The position numbers and the translations under genes were made by a program. DNA of 64,000 nt, from NCBI GenBank assembly GCA_020465985.1, contig JAANYP010003258.1:310001-374000 (forward strand), given 5' to 3'. The notes under the pieces were generated by a model. That model had not been told where the DNA came from and ran no database searches. It saw nothing but the letters and a program-made list of their open reading frames with translations. Positions within the stretch are counted from its first letter, which is position 1. Every line of letters starts with the position of its first letter. The stretch is from Centrapalus pauciflorus (Eukaryota; Streptophyta; Magnoliopsida; Asterales; Asteraceae). This document shows positions 24,728-37,049 of this stretch, piece after piece.

Positions 24728-27700
24728 TTATGCAATGGTATAAACCTTTACTACTTTGGAGGTATCACATACCATAACATTCTCCGAATCACTTGGGGTG
24801 GTGCAGAGCCAATTGACCTAGTGACATATGTCAATAATCATGAGCTTATGTTGGAAACCAACTATACACTTCTACTGTCCCATGAAAATTTGTAGGCAAG
24901 TCGAGATGAAGACAAAATCAAGCGATCTTGTGAAACCTTGTGTACGCATGTACAACCACAAATAGGTAACTTTAGCTTGAAAGTCGAAGACTCCCAAAAT
25001 GCAAAATGCAAAAAAAAAAAAAAAATTTCATAGATGGGTGGAGTGAATAGTGGAAATGGATGATCAACTAACTTACTTTTCTGCTCAAATTTATGTTTAG
25101 ATGTAGAAGGTCATTGTTGTTGCAACTTTGATCGGATTCAAAAAATCTGGACCAGTTCCAAACCTTCACAGCTTTATCGTTGCCTCCAGATATTATGTAC
25201 CTTCCTTTCTCCCCAAACATAGAAAATGCCCTACATCACAATTATGATCAACTTCCAGTTTTATATATGCAACAACAACAAGATGCCAGTTTTGGAGACC
25301 AAAAAAATGGTAGTTGATGCAAAATTCAAGTGTATGTCATTGATGGAGTGTTATTTTAATTGACAACTTACACACAAGATACAGCAGCAGTATGTCCTCC
25401 AGAGGAATAATCTAAATGCAACCTTGTTCTTCGATTTTGATCTTGGTTTTCAGAATTTGTAGATGATACACTTCCATTTGACTTTATATGACTACTTTTA
25501 CCCAGTTTTGAAGAACCCTTGGACTTCACAGCTGTAAATTCTGATTCAATATTAATTACGTCAACAACACCATCACCTCTGGCCACAACACATATCTTGT
25601 TGAGTTTATCTAACATATCAACTTCTGGAACTGCAATTGCATGGACGAAAGCAGGGTTGAAGCACTGCACCGCATTGTTCTCTGGATCAGACTTGCCTAA
25701 ATAGAAAAGAATGATGGCTTTAATAAACTTTAGAGAGAAGCTATCTAATAGAACAGTATATTTCCTAAAATAACACACACAAATTATTGATCAGGAATTT
25801 GGCATACCCAAGTCCAAAACTTTGTATGATCGTCCTTTCGAGAAGTCCCACATTATAAGCTTGGAATCAAGCCCACCGGTAATGACTGCAAAAGAATATT
25901 TGCCAGAAACTATGTCAACCAATTAGTTGTAAATGCATTTAAGCAGAGGCTTAACATTGTAAATTTCTGTCATTCAGACTGGCCATTCTAAAGCATACAG
26001 TTTTACCAAAGACACCATAATAATTACACATCAAACATACAAAAATAACCCCATGATATATTCATTTTCAGATTCAGAGTATCGGATGATGTATCAAAGG
26101 CAAAACCGGAGAGGATACATCATATATACAGTGTAACAATATGAAAAAAGAACACCTTCCCATGGTCTCCAAGGAAGAAACTGCACACTGCTACATATCT
26201 GAAAATAAGTTGAAGGAAAAAAAAATACAAAACGTAAATTTTACATACAAATTAGTCATATATACATGTACACCCCTGTTGAGGGGATAGAACACATGAT
26301 GATCAGAACAAACATAAAAGAAATGAAAATGATGTCTGCTGACGAAAGTGCCATTTTCATCAAGTGAAATGATCTAATGATTGACTTCATTCAATCTAGT
26401 GAGAAACCAAATCAGGAGGTTGATTTAAGGATACACTTTCATGGGCAGCTCTTAATGTCTTATAAAGGCATTTTTGCTGTATGTCAATAATCTGCAAGAC
26501 AAACAATCACTAGTCAACACATGGAGATAATCACTAGATAATGATAATTATTGTTGACGTAATCATTTCGAATCAGAGTTTATTGCTGCCAAGTCCAAGG
26601 GTTCTTCAAAACCAATAAAAGGTGGATATCAAGGTCAAATAGAAACATTCCATCAACAAATTCGGAAAGTCAAGGCAAAATCGAAGAATGAGGTCGCATT
26701 TAGATTATTCTTCAGGAGGGCATAGAGCTGATGTATCTTGTGTGTAAGTCGTCATTTTTGAAACTCCACTGTCAACATAACTTTGACATTTACGGTTGGA
26801 TACAATTTTATCTCAAAAACGGGCATGATCACTTCTTTTAAAGCCGCAATATGCTAATTTGTTCATACATGGGATCTTCTATGTCTGAGGAGAAAGGAAG
26901 GTACATAATACAGGGGGGCAAAGATAAGGATGTGAAGGATTGGAACTTGTCCAGATACTTCAAAGTCGATCAAACTTGTGACACCAATGACTTTCTACAA
27001 TTAAACATAAATTTGAGCAGTAAGGATTCATTGTTGTGGCAAGTCTTTTCAAGGGGCTGACTCCTTTGCAATGGTCAAATGACATTATTTGTGTTGATGG
27101 ATGAATTTGGGCAATAAGACGTGCTTTTTGAATCAGGAAGCTGTTCTTGATGGAGAAATCAGAGATGGAGAATCCTGTCATTATTGTCTATCAAAAGCCA
27201 AGATGAGTTTACATTAGCAACCTGAATTCATGGCATTAGGAGTTAGGACTTAAACTTGTAGTTTGGATTTGATTCTTAAAGGGGCTATTACCGTCATAAC
27301 AGCATTGAACTGAGCTTTGTTTGATTGTACTTTCAGAATAGGCTTTTTACTAGATTTAGGGCCAGGAGAATTGCATTATGTAAACTTTTCTGGACAGTTG
27401 AACCAATTTCTTTGTTTACGTGGACTAATGAACAGCATATGCAAATATTAAACCTAATTATGATAACCAATAACCAAACCTTTATATCACCACTGTCATC
27501 TGCAGCCGCAAGGAAAGATGATTTTGAGTTGCATGTGATCTGCATAAAAAGAAGTATGCACAGTTATGATGCAAATGGTGTGAAAAATGATGTCATATGA
27601 AATGGCTAGATTCATATAAGCAATTTCTTGCAGCATTTCAGTTATGACCTTCTAAAGTTCAATGCTCATAAAAATAAATCAGCACATGTTAGACTTCAAA

Positions 27701-30627
27701 TACCCCACAAATACCTGTAAGGCTGTAATACATAAGCAAAACAATATTACAAGAAGGAAAGTCTGGATAAATGATAATCCAATGCTTACCTGGTTTATCT
27801 CCTCCTTATTGTAGTTATAACTCTCCAATGGCTTCCATGAAGCAAGCTGCAAGATGAATCTCAACATAAAAGACTTTAACAAAGTAAAAAATACATGCAT
27901 CAAAATGAACTATTTGAAGTGCCACATGTTTTCTTTAAAAGTACAAGTAAAACATCCTCCAGGCATCAAAATATTACAAACTTTAGTCATTTGACCAAGG
28001 ATTTTTCATGCATAGTTTCAGTCTTTCAAAGTAATAGAAGGGAAAGGAAATATAAAAAACCCAATGAAGGTTACCTTATGTACATCAAAAACCTTCACTT
28101 CATTTTCTGAGGAAACATATATAATATCCTCATTTCCTGCATAACAACAAAATTTCATGCAGCCAATAAAACTTACTGCCTTCCAGATGCTGATCACAAG
28201 TGATCCAAGCCAAAACTTTCTTGAAAAAGATGTAAGATAATACTTACATCTCCCTCATTCATGCATCAAAACCATTTTTAACTTAATTCAAAGAAACCAA
28301 GTGCTAGACTCTCTTACAACTCTCTACAAAACAACTTTTGCCCCTCTGTTTTTTTTTTTCTTTCAGATCCCCTCCTGTAGCCATCTTTTGGGTGGTGAAA
28401 CATGTCCGTTTGTTAAGCTTTTCGTATTTGTTGGTTGGTAGGGGAAGAAGCAAAATATTGTATCCAGTGTAGTATTTGAATACAGACCATCATGACACAT
28501 TAAGTGTGCAATTATGTGGATACATCACCTTTCTGGTAAAGTTGGTATCAAGCCGTCATTACCAGTGGAAAGTTTCGTGTGATAATGAGGGTCTTCTTCT
28601 TCAATTCCGTTGTTTCATTAAAGAATCCAAACACATAGATATTGATTGTCACTTGGTTCATAAAAATTCTAGGGACTAAGATATTCGCAAAACTTTAAAT
28701 GAGACTTGGGTTCATGGGAATGGTCCAATTTCAGGGAAGTCTTACATTCTAAATATAACCTCTAAGGTTGACTTTCCATGTACGGATAGCATAGATATGG
28801 GATGCTATTTCGAATAAAACTGATTTTGTATTCTCTCCCTACTGTAACTCCTATGACTCTGACACGAATAGATCTACAATATTATTTACAGTTTGCAATG
28901 ATTAATTTTCTCACTAAAGATCAGTAAGAATTATGCTGATGCATATGATCAGATGTGGGTATTTGGTATCTGAAATTATTGAAGTCCTAGAAACTCTAGT
29001 TGTAATGGATAGCAAATGAATCAAAGACAAAATACAGTATATTGGTATGCATGATAAAGCTTGCAAGTCAAACATGTTAACAAACATCTCAGAGGCGTTT
29101 GGTATTGTGGAATGGAATGGAATGAAATCTATAAGCTATTTTAACCAATGATAGTTACACATGACATTGAAAATGATGAAAATACTATAAAACTTCATTC
29201 CCTTTCCATCTTTTTTATTCTCTCCATGTTGGCAAGGGATGGGGAGAAATAAAACCTATACTGAACTCCATTCCCTACTCCTCTTCCCATTGAGAATCAA
29301 GGCTCTTGTTACATAACAAAAAGCTTGTAAACCTCATGTGATTCAATTCCACCATACCAAACACCCCCTTAGAGCATAAAAATGCATTTGAGAACCAAAG
29401 ATAACATTGCTTAAAAATATCAAATACAAAAAACAGCGACCTGGTTTGAAGCATAATGAGGAAACAGGATTTTGTGCAACATCCATGGTACACAATAGAT
29501 CTTTACATCGTATATCAAACCAGCAAACACACCCATCCTGCATATATGATAAATACACATTTATATGTATTGAAATAAGTAGTTTTTTCTATTTATATAC
29601 AGACTTGGTGAGTGCCAGATAGCATATCCTTGGTGGTGAGGGTTCTTTTCTGGTAGGATCCTTAGATTTTGCATTCACATATAGGTGACCTCTTATTGTA
29701 ATGAGGGACCTCACATTATTACGGATTGAAGGAAGTGTAGAACGGCATAGAATGTTCTCTGGCTGGTTGCTCTAAATTTCAGCTTAAAGTAACATTGTTG
29801 CCATCGCATGATCATGTAATTAAATAGTTAATGCCCCTCCTAATATTTCTTATGATGTTACTTTATCATAGGGGCATCCAACCTGATAAGAAACATCATA
29901 GAATTTTAAAATTTCATCTCTTTCTCTCTAGTCTCTCCTACACAAAACAGAGGTATTCTTTGACATAAAGTCAACCAAAGTACTTGTGAAATATGAAATG
30001 GATATGGCTTTAGAGACATGCATAACACCAAAACTTGTCAATCTATCTAATGTTTTACAGTGTATTGCATTGATTGAACTTCTCTTTAAAATATATAAAG
30101 AAATCATGTTATTTTTAAAGCTGAATTTAATCCAATTGACTACAAAAGTCAACTTTTAGGTTAAAAAATTATCAACAGTTCATAAAATGTATAATCAGTT
30201 CGAAGCAATTTCAAAGTCGAAAATTAGTCCTACTAACCTATAGTTATCAGGAATTCATAAAATATAAAGAAGTGATATCAGTTCTAAGGTTTTGACTCAA
30301 AAGCAACAGACACCGTATTGTGTGGCGTAGACAGAATTCATAATTTCCTATCAATTTGAAGTTAAAAGCTAATATTTGGGAACTCAAGATTCAAGAGTTT
30401 ATTTTCTTCACTCGTTATGAATAATAAAAACAGTAAAACGATGGCACCATCGAAACAGGAAAAAGTAAGAGGTGTGAAAGGATGCATACTTCGGCGGCAG
30501 AGGCGACGAGGCCTGGGCGGTCGCGTGAGGCGATACAGCAGGTGGCGATGGCTTTATGACCTCTCAGCCGTCTTGTCGGTGGTGTTGTAGTAGGTGTGGC
30601 GTGCGTACCCACACTCGCTTCCGCCAT
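24728..30627 (-). CDS. WDR53: WD40-repeat protein, WDR53 type (386 aa, 11 exons)
   Basis: A WD40 propeller protein; its biochemical role in plants is unknown to me. The exons are 30627-30490, 29537-29441, 28136-28075, 27846-27790, 27539-27480, 26491-26435, 26198-26156, 25885-25808, 25696-25372, 25230-25077 and 24817-24728. They total 1161 nt in frame, all GT-AG. The start is the first ATG (MAEASVGTHATP) after a GC-rich leader. The order LRGHKAIATCC, EDGCVCWFDIR, EEINQ, AADDSGDIK, SICSSVQFLPWRPWE, GGLDSKLIMWD, GGNDKAVKVWN and VNWLCTTPSDSENVMV follows animal WDR53, including the C-terminal VNWL block. A reader could stop at the in-frame TAG at 25068 after exon 10. I prefer splicing to the last exon because the AAA|GTAAGT donor and TAG|GTCAAT acceptor restore the conserved C-terminus. 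Intron 5 holds an inverted copy of exons 9-10. Confidence 0.9.
26540..27022 (+). pseudogene. Inverted, decayed duplicate of WDR53 exons 9-10 inside WDR53 intron 5
   Basis: Read on the plus strand, this stretch matches the minus-strand gene: ttgttgacgtaatc, then gccaagtccaagggttcttc, then tcgcatttagattattcttc and gatgtatcttgtgtgtaag (end of exon 9 plus its donor). After an intron-like gap of about 125 bp comes a copy of exon 10 (protein EEKGRYIIQGGKDKDVKDWN against GEKGRYIISGGNDKAVKVWN). The intron is kept, so this is a DNA-level inverted duplication, not a retrocopy. Indels in the exon 9 part and a lost acceptor make it non-functional. Confidence 0.85.
29093..29369. mobile_element. Tourist-like MITE in WDR53 intron 2
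   Basis: The ends are aggcgtttggtattgtgg and ccaccataccaaacacccc, forming an inverted repeat of about 18 bp. The 3-bp flanks are tca and tta, so any TAA-type target duplication carries a mismatch. It is 277 bp and non-coding. Confidence 0.6.
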
Positions 30628-30639
30628 TTTTGTTTGTTG

Positions 30640-32070
30640 GTGAGCTTCTTCAGCGGAGACTCGAACCCCGATTTCCTAAAGTGCTGCCAAATTTGGTTTA
30701 CCTGCGCGGCGATGCGCCCCCGCCCGGTTCGTTAAGATTTTATTTTCCTTTCTTTTATTTCAAAAGCCGAAAACACAGACAGCGTACAAGAAGTTTTCTT
30801 TTCCTTTTCTTTCTCTCTTTTCCCTAGTCAGGAAAACAATGTACAAGTCTAATTTTTTTTTTTGATTGTTTAAACTCATATTTGTCTTGATAAAAGAAAA
30901 TATATCTTTTACATGATATTGACATATCCATTTATTAGGTAAAAAAATCTCGAAATTCAAAGGAAAAACTACCATATCGATGGCAACAGCTATATATAGG
31001 TGTTTATGGTTCGGTTTGGTTAGTCGGGAAATTGTAAGCTATTTTTACGGGTTCAGTTAGTTACCAGCTGATAAACATGTTACTATGCGAGTAAAGTTAC
31101 TTGATAAAGGAATTTATTTGCACTCGGTGACGGTAAGGTGTGCCTTATGTGATGAAGCTGTGAATATGTTAACCACGTTTTCATAGAATGTCGAGTGGCC
31201 TGTTTAACAGGTTTTTGGTCGATTTAGAAACTTCACAATTAAAACTGATATTTGAACCGAGTAAATTCACCATGCATGGGAGCCTCATGTATATATACAC
31301 AATGTTTAGGTTCTTTCTTCCAATGGATTCACATCTAAAAAGTTGTCATTAAGTTTGTCACTATGGCCAGAGAACCCCGACGGTGGCCTGCACTATCAGA
31401 GTTGACGACCATCTAAAAAGTTGTCATTAAGTTTATCATTGGATTCACATCTAAAAAACTTCACTGTTAGGGTGTCAATTTCGGCCCATTCAGGTAAACG
31501 GGTCAAACGAGTTGACGACCAAAAGTCATAAATCTTACATAATTTTGAATTTTTTTTCAAAAAACAATTTGTTTAATAGATCATTTTATAAATATTCATT
31601 TTTAATAAAACGTTATGTTTTATATTAGTTTTTTACTAAGGGTCAATTTAAACGTTCTACCCGTTTGACCTGTTGGGTTAAAATTGTCACCCCTTCACTT
31701 CATTTCATGGATCTTTAAGATTTATGAGTTTATACCCCTTATAAGTAATTAAACACCATTAATGTAAGGTTTGCAGTGCAACAAAATAGAAGTTTGTAAG
31801 GATGCGAGTGCATTGAGATATGAGCATGGAAAATTTTCAAAAAACTTTTGGATCAAAAAAGTCGATATAAGATTAGAAGCATGTGGTTTTCTCCAAGAAG
31901 TTTCAAAAGGAGATGAGAAGGTTATTTGCATGAACAAGCATTATTGAGAGATTTTGATGACACACCCATGGAAGAGCATCATGATAACAAGGATAAATTA
32001 ATATGATCACAATTGGCAGATGTGAGTAAGATCTCTTTAATGTAAGCTAACTTATTTTCATGAAAGTGCT
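30640..32070. other. Intergenic between WDR53 and the MIR399 cluster
   Basis: The first 120 bp are GC-rich and should be the WDR53 leader and core promoter. At 31330-31460 there is a small local duplication (atctaaaaagttgtcattaa twice). From about 31000 the ggttcggtttggtt word suggests another old hAT-type repeat end. No protein gene is seen. Confidence 0.4.
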
Positions 32071-32072
32071 CA

Positions 32073-32140
32073 TATGTTCTGCCCAAGGAGATTTGCCTGG
32101 CATATGCTGACTGTGAGCATATGCACAAGGGGATTTGCCT
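32073..32140 (+). pseudogene. Two degenerate miR399-like segments, no hairpin
   Basis: The plus strand reads ctgcccaaggagatttgcct and, about 45 bp later, cacaaggggatttgcctg. Both resemble the miR399 mature sequence with mismatches, but both are in the same orientation with no complementary arm nearby. They look like remnants of a fifth unit or of a rearranged arm of the next locus. Confidence 0.4.
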
Positions 32141-32247
32141 GTCTGATAAACTAATCTTTCCATGATAAAAGTCGCATTTGAGAAATCACCATGACAATAA
32201 CAAAGGAAATAGAGGAAACAATTAGCAAATGACTATGAAAGATAACT

Positions 32248-32326
32248 GTGCAATCCCCCTTTGGCAGAAAACCTGTCAACATTTGTGAGCTTGAAACCCA
32301 TCCGCCAAAGGAGATTTGCCCACCCA
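32248..32326 (+). ncRNA. MIR399: miR399 precursor stem-loop, locus 1
   Basis: miR399 is induced by phosphate starvation and silences PHO2 (the E2 enzyme UBC24). The 3' arm at 32303-32323 reads CGCCAAAGGAGATTTGCC plus CAC, a miR399 variant with a 5' C. The 5' arm (gtgcaatccccctttggcag) pairs with it at about 16 of 21 positions, with a loop of about 30 nt. The preceding 80 bp resemble those of loci 2-4 (catgataaaag, aaggaaatag, gaaac). A 57-bp (TA)n tract starts just downstream. This is the most diverged and weakest-paired of the four. Confidence 0.75.
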
Positions 32327-32329
32327 GTG

Positions 32330-32331
<2 letters not shown>

Positions 32332-32388
<57 letters not shown>
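32332..32388. repeat. (TA)n microsatellite followed by TGTA and GA repeats
   Basis: TA repeats directly follow MIR399 locus 1 and grade into gtatgtatat and (GA)n by about 32428. ORFs reading YIYIYI here are artefacts. Confidence 0.95.
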
Positions 32389-32396
<8 letters not shown>

Positions 32397-32592
32397 ATGT
32401 ATGTATGTATATGTGAGAGAGAGAGAGATGTTTCACTGGTTCTCCCAAGAGAGAAAATCCATGTCATTACAAAGCTCTTCCAATTTCTGTGCAGCCTTAA
32501 AATAGTACAAAAACAAGGGAACTTGGTCAATATAACTCCATATTGCAAAAGTTCTTCTGTAAAGTGTAAAATCCTCAATTACATCCTTACAA

Positions 32593-33150
32593 TTGGCATC
32601 AAGTTCAGTTCCAATGATTGGAAAACATAAAGGTATGCAACTTTTTCTTCACAAATCAACACTAAGTCTTGGTGATGTCATTAAAGAGAGAAAAATGGTT
32701 GAAGAAGTCCTTAGAAGTCTTCCCACAAAGTTTGATGATGTAGTTGCCAAGCCTAAAGATTTCTCTTCATATGTAATTCATTACTTATTGGGTGTACTTC
32801 AAGTGCATGAAGGAAGATTGAATCAGTCATCAAATCAGCCCCTAAAACAAGCCTCTCTATCTAAATATCATATTTCAGACCAGAGAGACAAGTTGCAGCA
32901 AGGTCGAAAACAAAGTTATTTCAGCCAGAATATAAAAGGCCAATACATGCAAAACAAAGAAGAGCAACAACAACATTATGGGGAGTTCAACAATCGGTGG
33001 CACATTTGCAAGAAATCAAATCATGACAAGCACAGTTTCACTCAACCCCTTTTTTACAATGACAGGTTTTATTCTATGCCACAGAATACTCAAAGCACTG
33101 CATATTTTTTGCATGTTCATCCATCAAAACAAACATGGCTTGACTAACAT
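32593..33150 (+). pseudogene. Ty1/copia gag remnant
   Basis: The reading frame has the copia gag signature VEEVLRSLPTKFDDVVA, then a degraded HEGRLNQ segment, a Gln/Asn-rich linker, a decayed zinc knuckle (WHICKKSNHDKH, with the first Cys partner lost), and the beginning of the protease-type motif HPSKQTWLD. No reverse transcriptase or integrase follows. It is a retrotransposon fragment between MIR399 loci 1 and 2. Confidence 0.75.
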
Positions 33151-34230
33151 GAGGGAGCAAATTTCCTGATGATCCACCAAATGAACATGAAGCTGCAACT
33201 GAGCAACTGATGTAATATACTGTAAAGGTAGAAGAGGAATTATTGAAACTAAATAAAGCTTAGTATGATAAAGTGCCAAGAGCTTGCAACATAGAGACTT
33301 CAATCTAAAACCTTTCATGTGTGTCTTCATGAGTATGCTCTCTGTGCGAAGGCAACCAATAATAATTTCTTCTTGCATGTTTGTATGTCGATGACTCGAT
33401 TTTCACCCACAAACAGTACCCCTCTCTTTTTTTTTTAAAGACTTCAAGCAAGAAATAACTCAGCGATTTGAATTGAGGATATTGGTCTAGTGTGTTACCA
33501 TTTTGAATTGTGGTGAAACAAGTGTAAGAAGGTATACTGTTTTCTCAAGAAGGCTATGCCAGAGAAAATACGAAGAGGTTCAAGCTAGAGGAAGACTGTC
33601 ATGCTATATCCTTACCCATTGAATATAGAAGCATATATTCCATACTAGAGGAAGGCAAGAAGGTGGATACTACGCGGCTATGCAGTTCAAAGGCTTACAA
33701 GAAGGGACTTAACATGTACCTGAATAAACATTCAATAGTGTTAATACACGGAGTCCTACTTCCTTATGTGAAATGTAGTTGACGAAATTCAAGTTTTTTT
33801 TTCTTTTAGTGGTTAGTAATTAATAAGAATCCCAAATGCTCATTAAACTGGATCGGGTGGTATTGTAAGTTGTAACCCTATTAAAGCTTTTTGTGTGATT
33901 GGTTCCTTGGTGGTGTTTCTGCATCATCATCCATGTAATGTTAGCTTCACTACTTTTTCTCTATAAAATTATCTTGCTGTTCAAAAAGCAAAGAATAAAG
34001 AAAAGCATGGAGTTTCCTACGTACTACAAGTGACCATGTTGGTGATGTTAGTGTCATCAAATATTTTAGGTGATGGGGATTTACTTGAGACCAAACGGAA
34101 ATCATGTTTATCTTACAAAAAGGTTTGGAGGTGCGAGCTGCACACTTGTATAAGGGATTTTAAAAACCGAAGGTTTTCACAAGTTTCTAATTAGGAAGCT
34201 TGTAAATATGACAGTCAAGTCTGCTAGCAT
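33151..34230. other. No gene seen; probable retroelement debris
   Basis: Moderately balanced sequence without long ORFs. It follows the gag remnant and may include more decayed element sequence, but I recognise nothing definite. Confidence 0.3.
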
Positions 34231-34531
34231 GTATTAATAGGGTAGTTGGAAATATTGAGTATCAGAAGGTTTCTATAATTGAAAGTTATTTTGGTTCTCC
34301 AATTGGGTCATCATAGGAAAATCAAGAGAGCATATATGGTAGTGGGGACCATCTGATCAAGACTTGCAAATATGAACCAAAAGCTCAAAGGCATCATACC
34401 GAGAATAAACCAAATTAGCTCAACAGAATATTTACAATGCCCATGATAAAGAGCCCATTGGAGACAACATCATGATAAAAGCTAGTAAAGGAAATAGTAG
34501 AAACAGTGAGCATATGGCAGAGAAGAATAAC

Positions 34532-34618
34532 ACAGCAATTCTCCTCAGGCAGAAAATCCTAGAACTTCCATGACTTGGAAGCACGTTCAATTCTGCCAAA
34601 GGAGAATTGCCCTGCCAT
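34532..34618 (+). ncRNA. MIR399: miR399 precursor stem-loop, locus 2
   Basis: The 3' arm at 34594-34614 reads TGCCAAAGGAGAATTGCC plus CTG, identical to the widespread miR399 form. The 5' arm (cagcaattctcctcaggcaga) pairs at about 17 of 21 positions, with a loop of about 40 nt. About 300 bp upstream and 80 bp downstream are homologous to loci 3 and 4 (gagagcatatatggtagtgg, gaccatctgatcaa, ggcatcatacc, gaataacac), so these are tandem duplicates of a whole pri-miRNA gene, not just of the hairpin. Confidence 0.9.
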
Positions 34619-34639
34619 TCTAAATCTCTCCCTATTTAT

Positions 34640-36550
34640 CGTGCCACCTGCAATGTGTTTGTTAGAAACATTCATTTTTATACAACTCTATCAAATTTGG
34701 TACATATATCTTTTGTTGCTGAAATCATATTGGGATAAAATGCTGTAAAATAACATTTTTATGCATCACTAGGTTCTTGAACGACATGCTATGCCTATAA
34801 TTCCCATATGAAAGACAGTCTGGTACTCTTATGGATCAAAACTGTGCTATGTTGTGTATATTACATCATCATAATGTTAGATTTGGTGTAGTATTATAGC
34901 ATCATTCCTTTAAAGCAAGTACCATAGCATCATAATTATTTAACTCTCTGTTTTGATGGATTCTACATATTTCAGTTACCATTTACTTGTTCACAATCCC
35001 TAACTAATTAGATTTTTATTGTAATCTATATGATACACATGTTGAATGAAAGACAACACTGGTACCCCAACAATTCAGGTTGGGTTTTCGCTCTTCCCTG
35101 TTTGAGTTTCTACTTTCATGGCATCAGAGTCTAACAAAGGCATGAAAGATGAATCAATAGCCTCAAAGAAAACTACTCATAATGAATCTGTAAATATGAT
35201 CCTTTGTCAGAAAATATGGTCTTCCAAATCTATTCAATATCCAATTCTATTGTAGACTTACAAACAAGAACTATCAAAATCGGAGTACTCTATTAGATGT
35301 CTTGCTAGAAATCTGTAGCCTTACTCATGTTATAAATGATTGTAATCCTCCACCAATACATCTTGACGATAGTACCATTCCTAGTCACTCATATGACCTA
35401 TTCGTTGATACTTCTTGATTTGTTCTAGAATGGATTAAAGCATCGATCAGTCATAGCTGAACTTCAATCAAATGTACATCCTACAAAACTGGCACCATGC
35501 AGGACTTGCCTGTGAAGGATTTTAGTGTGATCTCATCCCTTCAAATTCATCCAAAAAAAATTACACCACATGATCCTCTCATCCTGGGCATGCCTATATC
35601 CTTCGAGTCAATACCCTTTTCTCATTCTCTTGCTGTGGCACATGAAACCATATTGAGTCAGACCTTTCTTAGGCTTATATTTGGTGGAGTGTGACTTCAA
35701 TGCAAACAAATCATAACCACCCAAAGTCCAAAGGATACATCAATTAATCTGAACCATCAAGTAATATTATTGTCACCACTTCTGATATTTTTGGCTATAG
35801 CTAGCAATTCAGAAGGGGAATTGTGATGCGCCATTTGGAAACCATCAAGCAACCAACCTTTTCTAATTGTCAAGTCAGATGTCATTTGTCCTCAAGGGAG
35901 ACAAGAGGTTCCTATCCCATCCTCAGAATTTTATGACTAGATCTGCTCAGCAGTTGCTCCACCCAGAAAATTCAAGAGCATGAATCAATTAATCAATCTA
36001 AGGCTTCCCATCCATGCACTCTCAATGCCGTGAATAGTGAACTGGTATTCTTCGAAGAAGAATCCTTGGCAATGCTTCAGAAGAATGGTACCCTAGTCCC
36101 TTTAACCTCAGCCTACTTACGGTAATATAGAGGGTAGAAAATGTATATACAAAGGTGAACACAAGTCTGAGATGGTAGCAGTAAATGTGGTTGGGAAATA
36201 CTTTATGAATTCTCTTGTGAAGTGCTCTTTTCCAAATCTAATCACGTCTTCAATAATTAGAATAATGATTTAGTAAGTTCTCTGAAAGATGGATATTGGC
36301 TATCACCTTCATACTTTCTCTTTTGATGTGAAAAGACAAATTTTCTTAATTTGGAGTAGGTTAGTACTACAAACTTTTTGCAAGCAGTATACTTTATGCT
36401 GGTGTGAGGAACATTATTTAGTTTAGAGCAAAGATTTTAACACTTTTTTTTTGAAGGATTCTCAAAATTCCGTTTTTATATTACTTAATTACTTTCTAAC
36501 AAAAGAAAATCTTGGGAGTATGATGGGACAATTGCCACTTAGTGATAAGG
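34640..36550. other. Spacer between MIR399 loci 2 and 3, possible copia LTR and internal debris
   Basis: At 35118-35134 'tcatggcatcagagtctaac' resembles the initiator-tRNA primer-binding region (tggtatcagagc) that follows a copia 5' LTR. The upstream 250 bp could be a decayed LTR. The downstream ORFs are short and I recognise no domain in them. Confidence 0.3.
36143..36150. promoter_or_regulatory. Candidate P1BS (PHR1-binding) site upstream of MIR399 locus 3
   Basis: GTATATAC fits the palindromic P1BS consensus GNATATNC through which PHR1 activates phosphate-starvation genes, including MIR399. It is about 750 bp upstream of the locus 3 hairpin. I did not find an equally good site close to the other three loci. 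Confidence 0.3.
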
Positions 36551-36891
36551 AGAAAATAGAAGTATAAATTGACCAGAAGGTATTTAAAGGTCGGTTGAAA
36601 ATTTGACAAATATCAGAAGCTTACATAAAATAATAAAATTCCAACTATTTTTGGCTCTCCATTAAGGTCATCACTTGAACTCCTTTAAAGAGAGCATATA
36701 TGGTAGTGGGGGGACCATCTGATCAAAACTTGCTGATGTGAACCAAAAGTTCAAAGGCATCATACCCAGAATAAACCAATTGAGTTCAATAGAATATTTA
36801 CAAAATAAACCAATATGCCGATGATAGAAGACCCATTCAAGACACCGCCAAGCAGCAAGAGAAAGAGTGAACATATGGCAGACGAGAATAA

Positions 36892-36979
36892 CAGTGCAAT
36901 TCTCCTTCGGCAGAAAAATCCAAGCACTAACAAGATTTTGGAGCATGTATGCTCTGCCAAAGGAGAATTGCCCTGCCAT
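36892..36979 (+). ncRNA. MIR399: miR399 precursor stem-loop, locus 3
   Basis: The 3' arm at 36955-36975 carries the same 21 nt as locus 2 (TGCCAAAGGAGAATTGCC plus CTG). The 5' arm (gtgcaattctccttcggcag) pairs at about 19 of 21 positions, the best stem of the cluster, with a loop of about 40 nt. Homology to locus 2 runs from about 36650 to 37045, 2.36 kb away, consistent with tandem duplication. Confidence 0.92.
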
Positions 36980-37049
36980 TCCAAGTCTCTCCCGTTTATT
37001 TTACAGTCTTCAATGAGATAGATAGTCAGAAACATTCATTTTTACATAC

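Noticed and set aside
25068..25070. TAG as the natural end of the WDR53-type protein
   Set aside because: The donor just upstream joins to 24817 and restores the conserved VNWL C-terminus, so the stop is intronic.
30650..30680. tRNA-like B-box (ggttcgagtctcc, minus strand) in the WDR53 leader
   Set aside because: There is no A-box at the right distance and no acceptor stem.
36671..37035. Minus-strand ORFs of about 100 codons over MIR399 locus 3 (and 40891-41430 over locus 4)
   Set aside because: They overlap the miRNA hairpins on the opposite strand and have no recognisable domain; similarity between them reflects duplication of the pri-miRNA units.
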